In this document: one piece after another, positions 60,572 through 64,000 of the stretch
Position numbering within the stretch: the stretch's first letter is position 1
How the letters are laid out: the number at the start of each line of letters is the position of its first letter
Assembly (NCBI GenBank): GCA_946415365.1
Contig: CAMKSE010000016.1
Location: forward strand, 1-64,000
From: an uncultured Prevotellaceae bacterium
GTDB lineage: Bacteria > Bacteroidota > Bacteroidia > Bacteroidales > Bacteroidaceae
Direction: 5' to 3'
Length of the DNA stretch: 64,000 nucleotides
Made by a program: the position numbers and the translations under genes
The notes under the pieces: generated by a model
The model's database searches: none
The model's input: only the letters and a program-made list of their open reading frames with translations
What the model was told of the DNA's origin: nothing

Positions 60572-61441
60572 TCAAACATTGCCTAAATACACATGCTTGA
60601 CTCCTTCGTCGAGGGCGATTCTCTTGACTTCCTTCAATGTCTGAACGGGGGTTGGTGGAACGGCTTGCATTTTGTAACGGGGGAAGAAACGGCTGAAGTG
60701 GAGAGGATTGTCAGCAAGTCCATTGTCGACTATCCAACCACACATGCGGCGAATCATTTCCATGTCATCATTGACGCCAGGAATGATGAGATTGGTGAGT
60801 TCTATCCATACGCCTGCCTTTTTCATGGCGATGATGGTGTCGAGAACAACAGACAAGCGTCCGCCATTGACACATTGATAGATCTCGTCACTGAATGACT
60901 TCAGGTCGATGTTGGCGGCATCGAGATAGGGCAGAAGGTCAGCAAGCGGCTCCTGACAGATATAACCAGCCGTAACGAGAATATTCCACAAACCTTTTTC
61001 GTGAGCCAAGCGGGCACAGTCCGTCACATATTCTATATAGGTGAGCGGCTCGGTATAGGTATAGGCGATACCTGGGCAATGATATTTTAGGCAGAGACCG
61101 ACCACCTGTTCTGGCGTAAGGTTGTAGTGGTCCACATCCTCAGGCGCAACCTGTGAGATGTCGTGGTTCTGACAGTTCAAACAGCGGAAATTACAACCTG
61201 TGCAGGCGATGGAGAGACATGTGGTGCCAGGGTGAAAGTGATAGAGCGGTTTCTTCTCAATGGGATCGATGGCCAATGAACAGGGTTTGCCATAAACCTC
61301 GCTGACGAGCACGCCGTCGTGGTTTCTGCGACTACGACAGCGTCCTGTCTTGCCGTTGGCGATGTGGCAGTGGTGCGGACAGAGTTGGCACTCCACTACC
61401 CCATCGTCCAGCTTACGATAATATCTGCTCTCCCTATTCAT
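60572..61441 (-). CDS. AmmeMemoRadiSam system radical SAM enzyme
   Basis: This 289-aa protein has the radical-SAM cluster GCNFRCLNC (Cys83, Cys87, Cys90), plus an N-terminal Cys group (CQLCPHHC) that could hold a second cluster. It is the third member of a conserved AMMECR1-MEMO-radical-SAM set whose activity is not known. It lies 6 nt from the fused MEMO/AMMECR1 gene on the same strand. It is convergent with the Cof gene. Confidence 0.9.
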   Translation of the reverse strand: MNRESRYYRKLDDGVVECQLCPHHCHIANGKTGRCRSRRNHDGVLVSEVYGKPCSLAIDPIEKKPLYHFHPGTTCLSIACTGCNFRCLNCQNHDISQVAPEDVDHYNLTPEQVVGLCLKYHCPGIAYTYTEPLTYIEYVTDCARLAHEKGLWNILVTAGYICQEPLADLLPYLDAANIDLKSFSDEIYQCVNGGRLSVVLDTIIAMKKAGVWIELTNLIIPGVNDDMEMIRRMCGWIVDNGLADNPLHFSRFFPRYKMQAVPPTPVQTLKEVKRIALDEGVKHVYLGNV

Positions 61442-61447
61442 TATTCA

Positions 61448-62917
61448 CTAAAACACGATTGCTTCATAGACATAGAGTTCAGCATCGCGCCAACCGTTCC
61501 AGCCCAGTCCGGCCTTATCCTGCGAGCAATGGCCCACAAACTCTTCCTTCGTCCAGTTCACCTCATCAGCCACCTGAGGCAGGAAGGTGCCACTGCGATA
61601 GCCCTTGCGGATATAGATGCCGTGCTTGTGCAACTGGAAGTCATCCAAACTTTGTATGCGTCGCATAGGAGTGAGGACGGAGATCTCAATGTCGATATCG
61701 CCGAGTTCTTCGCGATGCACGGGTGGGAACCGTGGGTCTTCGAAGGCAGCAGCACGCGCCATCTCCGCCACGATCTCATGCAGAGGCACATCCTCGCCGA
61801 AATGCCCTATGCAGCCACGTAGCCGGCCTTGTTTGTGGAGGGAGACGAAGGCACCACACTTTTGATTTAATATTGAAGATTGAAGATTGAACATTGAAAT
61901 GGGTTTGCCGTTGAGGCTATCCTTAATGCTCGTGTAAGCAATCTTCTTCAGCATTTGCTTTTCTTCGTATGACAGAGTGAATTCCGTGTCTGTCCGTGTT
62001 TGTCCGTTGCGAATGAAGGCAAATGAGTGATAGCCCACCACCCGACTGTGATCGTGGTCGCCGATATCGCCAGAGTTCTGGTACATGATATGCTTCACCT
62101 GATACTGGCCGTTGAGCATCAGCATCAGTGTGATGATGGGAAACTCGCCACAGGCACTCGTCGCCAGATTGCGCTTACCGCTACGGGCGTTAGCCTCGAT
62201 GGTAGCGATAAACTGTTCCACGTCGCCACTCGCCACAGCCTCACCAGTCTTGGCATCCACCTCGCAGGCATCGGTATATGAGGGATAATGGGAGAAGTCG
62301 CTGCTGATGATGAATAGATTCTCGCCAGTAAACCAAGGCTTCAGCACCTCAGCCATCCGCTTCAGCTTCGAGAAGTCGTTGGTAGAGATGATGATAGGGA
62401 CGATGGGTGGCACTTCGCCCAAATGCCTTTGCAAGAACGGCAACTGCACCTCCAGGCAGTGTTCACGGTCGTGGGCCTTCGGCTGATAGGAAAACACACT
62501 GTCTGCCTGTATCAGTTGTCGGGCAGTCTCACAGTCAACCTTTACATCCCCCAACGGCGTGGCATAATAATCCACCTCACCATTCACAGAAGCTCCGTCG
62601 AGCCATTCGTGATGACTTGGACCTAAAAGAAATATCCGCTTGTATTTCTTTTCAGGATTGAGTCTGGCGTAGGCAGAGGCCGCCACGCTACCTGAGAAAT
62701 AATAGCCAGCATGGGGCACGATCAGTGCTGCCACATCCTCATCATCACTTCTTTGGGCATGTCGTGCCAAAAGACTGTCCACCTCATGGCTCAGCAGCCG
62801 AGCATCACTCTCATAGAATCGTCCTGCCTGGGTAGCTGGTCTTACCACAGGTACTGACGTCTGTCCGTTACAGTTCATCATCATGATCGTCGTTAGGATT
62901 AGTAATATTGACTTCAT
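61448..62917 (-). CDS. AmmeMemoRadiSam fusion: MEMO domain plus AMMECR1 domain, lipoprotein
   Basis: This protein of about 489 aa starts at 62917 as a lipoprotein (MKSILLILTTIMMMNC). A frame extending to 63049 is ignored because the -7 box TACCTTTG lies at 62924-62931. The MEMO-type dioxygenase-like domain (HAGYYFSGSVAAS, GPSHHEWLDG, FIISSDFSHYPSY) is followed by a heptamer-repeat linker and the AMMECR1 domain (GAFVSLHKQGRLRGCIGHFGE, split). The family is conserved in all kingdoms but unexplained. Here both parts are in one chain. Confidence 0.88.
   Translation of the reverse strand: MKSILLILTTIMMMNCNGQTSVPVVRPATQAGRFYESDARLLSHEVDSLLARHAQRSDDEDVAALIVPHAGYYFSGSVAASAYARLNPEKKYKRIFLLGPSHHEWLDGASVNGEVDYYATPLGDVKVDCETARQLIQADSVFSYQPKAHDREHCLEVQLPFLQRHLGEVPPIVPIIISTNDFSKLKRMAEVLKPWFTGENLFIISSDFSHYPSYTDACEVDAKTGEAVASGDVEQFIATIEANARSGKRNLATSACGEFPIITLMLMLNGQYQVKHIMYQNSGDIGDHDHSRVVGYHSFAFIRNGQTRTDTEFTLSYEEKQMLKKIAYTSIKDSLNGKPISMFNLQSSILNQKCGAFVSLHKQGRLRGCIGHFGEDVPLHEIVAEMARAAAFEDPRFPPVHREELGDIDIEISVLTPMRRIQSLDDFQLHKHGIYIRKGYRSGTFLPQVADEVNWTKEEFVGHCSQDKAGLGWNGWRDAELYVYEAIVF
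61872..61899 (-). repeat. Heptamer repeat ATTGAAG in the MEMO-AMMECR1 linker
   Basis: Four ATTGAAG-type units are read on the minus strand as FNLQSSILN, the joint between the two domains. Confidence 0.88.
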
Positions 62918-62923
62918 ATGGGG

Positions 62924-62931
62924 CAAAGGTA
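62924..62931 (-). promoter_or_regulatory. Promoter -7 box of the MEMO-AMMECR1 operon
   Basis: TACCTTTG ends 6 nt before the ATG at 62917, so the mRNA is probably almost leaderless. Confidence 0.6.
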
Positions 62932-62977
62932 CGAATAAGTGAGGAAAAATCCAAAGAAATAACAAAAAAACACTGCA

Positions 62978-63094
62978 TTTGAACAAATTGAAAAGGATTT
63001 GAACGAATAGGAACGTTGAAATGCAATTTTGAACATAGGCGAAAAACAAAAGAACGCAACGAAAAACAACATTTAAAATTATTTCCTACCTTTG
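62978..63094 (+). promoter_or_regulatory. Second GH3 promoter with TTTGAAC operator array
   Basis: TTTGAAC at 62978, 62998 and 63028, and the -7 box TACCTTTG at 63087-63094. Offsets 0, 20 and 50 and the 109-bp distance to the -7 box are identical to those at 30690-30806. Confidence 0.85.
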
Positions 63095-63167
63095 CACCCG
63101 GAATCAGAAAAAGATTTCATAAATTTGCACTGTCATTGCATCAGCAATCATTAATAACAAAACAGAT

Positions 63168-64000
63168 ATGACAAAAAGATTTTCGATTCATCAGATTAGT
63201 TTGGTAATTTTGGCTGTCGCCGTCATGTGCGGCTACAGCCTTCGTATGCCTGCCCAGACACTAACGGCAGAAAACATCGACGAGGTTCTTAACGCTATGA
63301 CGCTCGAAGAGAAGTGCCACCTAGTATTGGGTTGTGGTATGCACTTCAACGACGAGGCCAAGTTCCCTGGAACAGCAGGCAGCACCTTCGGCATTGCCCG
63401 TCTGGGTATTCCTGAGACCTATTGTGCCGACTCCCAGCAGGGTCTGCGCATGGACAGCAAGCGTGCGTGGGATCATCGTGACTATTTCCCCACAGACTTC
63501 GTGGCTTCGATGACACTCGCCTCGACATGGGACCGTGAGGCTGCCTTCAAGGTGGGACAGGGCATCGGCAACGAGGTGAAGGAGTTCGGTCTCGACTGGA
63601 TTCTCTCACCTGCCATGAACCTTATCCGTAACCCGCTGTGCGGACGTAACCACGAGTACTATTCGGAAGACCCCTACCTCTCTGGAACCATCGCCGCTGG
63701 CTATGTGAACGGTGTACAGAGCGAGGGTACGGCAGCCTGCCCTAAGCACTTCATTGCCAACAATCAGGAGACGAATCGCAACAATAACATCTCCCAGATC
63801 TCACAGCGCGCTCTCCGTGAGATTTACCTGAAGGCTTTCGAGATCATGATCAAGGAAAGCAATCCTTGGACCATCATGACCTCTTATAATAAGTTGAATG
63901 GCCCGTATGCCGTACAGAACCATGAGCTGCTGACCACCATCGTTCGCGACGAGTGGGGCTGGAAGGGCATGTATGTTTCTGACTGGAATGCCGGTGACGA
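63168..64000 (+). CDS. GH3 beta-glucosidase-type enzyme, 5' part (runs off the window)
   Basis: This is the first 277 codons of an exported GH3 enzyme. It has the signal peptide region FSIHQISLVILAVAVMCGYS, NPLCGRNHEYYSEDPYLSG, KHFIANNQETNRNNN, and the nucleophile Asp272 in YVSDWNAG. It resembles the GH3 at 36820 in the shared motifs (CGRN-EYYSEDP, IKES-PW-IMTSYN), so the two are paralogues. It is controlled by the same upstream array as the PUL. The C-terminal part is outside the window. Confidence 0.92.
   Translation, partial: MTKRFSIHQISLVILAVAVMCGYSLRMPAQTLTAENIDEVLNAMTLEEKCHLVLGCGMHFNDEAKFPGTAGSTFGIARLGIPETYCADSQQGLRMDSKRAWDHRDYFPTDFVASMTLASTWDREAAFKVGQGIGNEVKEFGLDWILSPAMNLIRNPLCGRNHEYYSEDPYLSGTIAAGYVNGVQSEGTAACPKHFIANNQETNRNNNISQISQRALREIYLKAFEIMIKESNPWTIMTSYNKLNGPYAVQNHELLTTIVRDEWGWKGMYVSDWNAGD

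Overview
The window looks like a chromosomal segment of a Prevotella-type member of the Bacteroidales. The reasons are SusC/SusD pairs, a BtuB/BtuG-type vitamin B12 locus behind a cobalamin riboswitch, DUF3987/VirE-like proteins, an HU-like gene followed by a smalltalk gene, and Bacteroidota promoters (-7 box TAnnTTTG, sometimes with TTG about 19-20 nt upstream) in front of nearly every transcription unit. No rRNA, tRNA, transposase, integrase or CRISPR array was seen. All gene names come from motif recognition by eye, because no database search was possible.

Layout. 1-3.7 kb: envelope genes (phosphoethanolamine-transferase-like C-terminus, acyltransferase, HAD-IB phosphatase) and a stand-alone GMP-synthetase ATP-pyrophosphatase. 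3.8-7.6 kb: a three-gene DUF3987-type unit with phased TTGACA repeats and a stem-rich upstream region. 8.4-21.1 kb: housekeeping and glycan genes (outer-membrane barrel, LUD protein, GH36, MntP, aldo-keto reductase, GH127, AI-2E-family permease, CobD-like aminotransferase with a BtuD-like ATPase, RecB-like nuclease, MATE pump). 21.3-21.8 kb: a gene-free, strikingly symmetrical 528-bp element. 22.2-30.6 kb: B12 riboswitch, BtuB, BtuG-like lipoprotein, two exported proteins, BtuF and BtuC. 30.7-39.2 kb: a polysaccharide utilisation locus (SusC, SusD, CE1-like esterase, GH3). 39.2-55.7 kb: an accessory island (phage-type lysozyme-like protein, VirE/DUF3987 protein, Rha regulator, broken RhuM-Fic gene, WYL regulator, DnaQ exonuclease, two DUF6557-like genes, a large multidomain protein, a RecA-like ATPase, unknown small genes, HU, smalltalk). 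55.7-64 kb: Bcp, a radical-SAM/DUF4130 DNA-metabolism pair, a DUF1593 protein, a Cof-type phosphatase, the AmmeMemoRadiSam genes, and the start of a second GH3 gene.

Working together. The B12 locus makes a TonB receptor, a surface binding lipoprotein, a periplasmic binding protein and a permease. The only candidate ATPase lies 10 kb away beside a CobD-like gene. The PUL and the second GH3 gene carry the same upstream architecture: three TTTGAAC sites at offsets 0, 20 and 50, each set 109 bp from the -7 box. This suggests one regulon.

Non-coding highlights. (1) Heptamer, octamer and nonamer tandem repeats occur between genes, where they often supply stop codons, and in frame inside genes. (2) Two 127-bp elements with inverted 73-bp cores supply the start codon and first signal-peptide residues of two neighbouring B12-locus genes. 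(3) In the island, several units begin with a stem-loop fused to the next promoter. (4) A nearly identical 30-bp direct repeat flanks the core of the island. The best candidates for an undescribed system are the island genes at 46.5-53.8 kb and the repeat elements.
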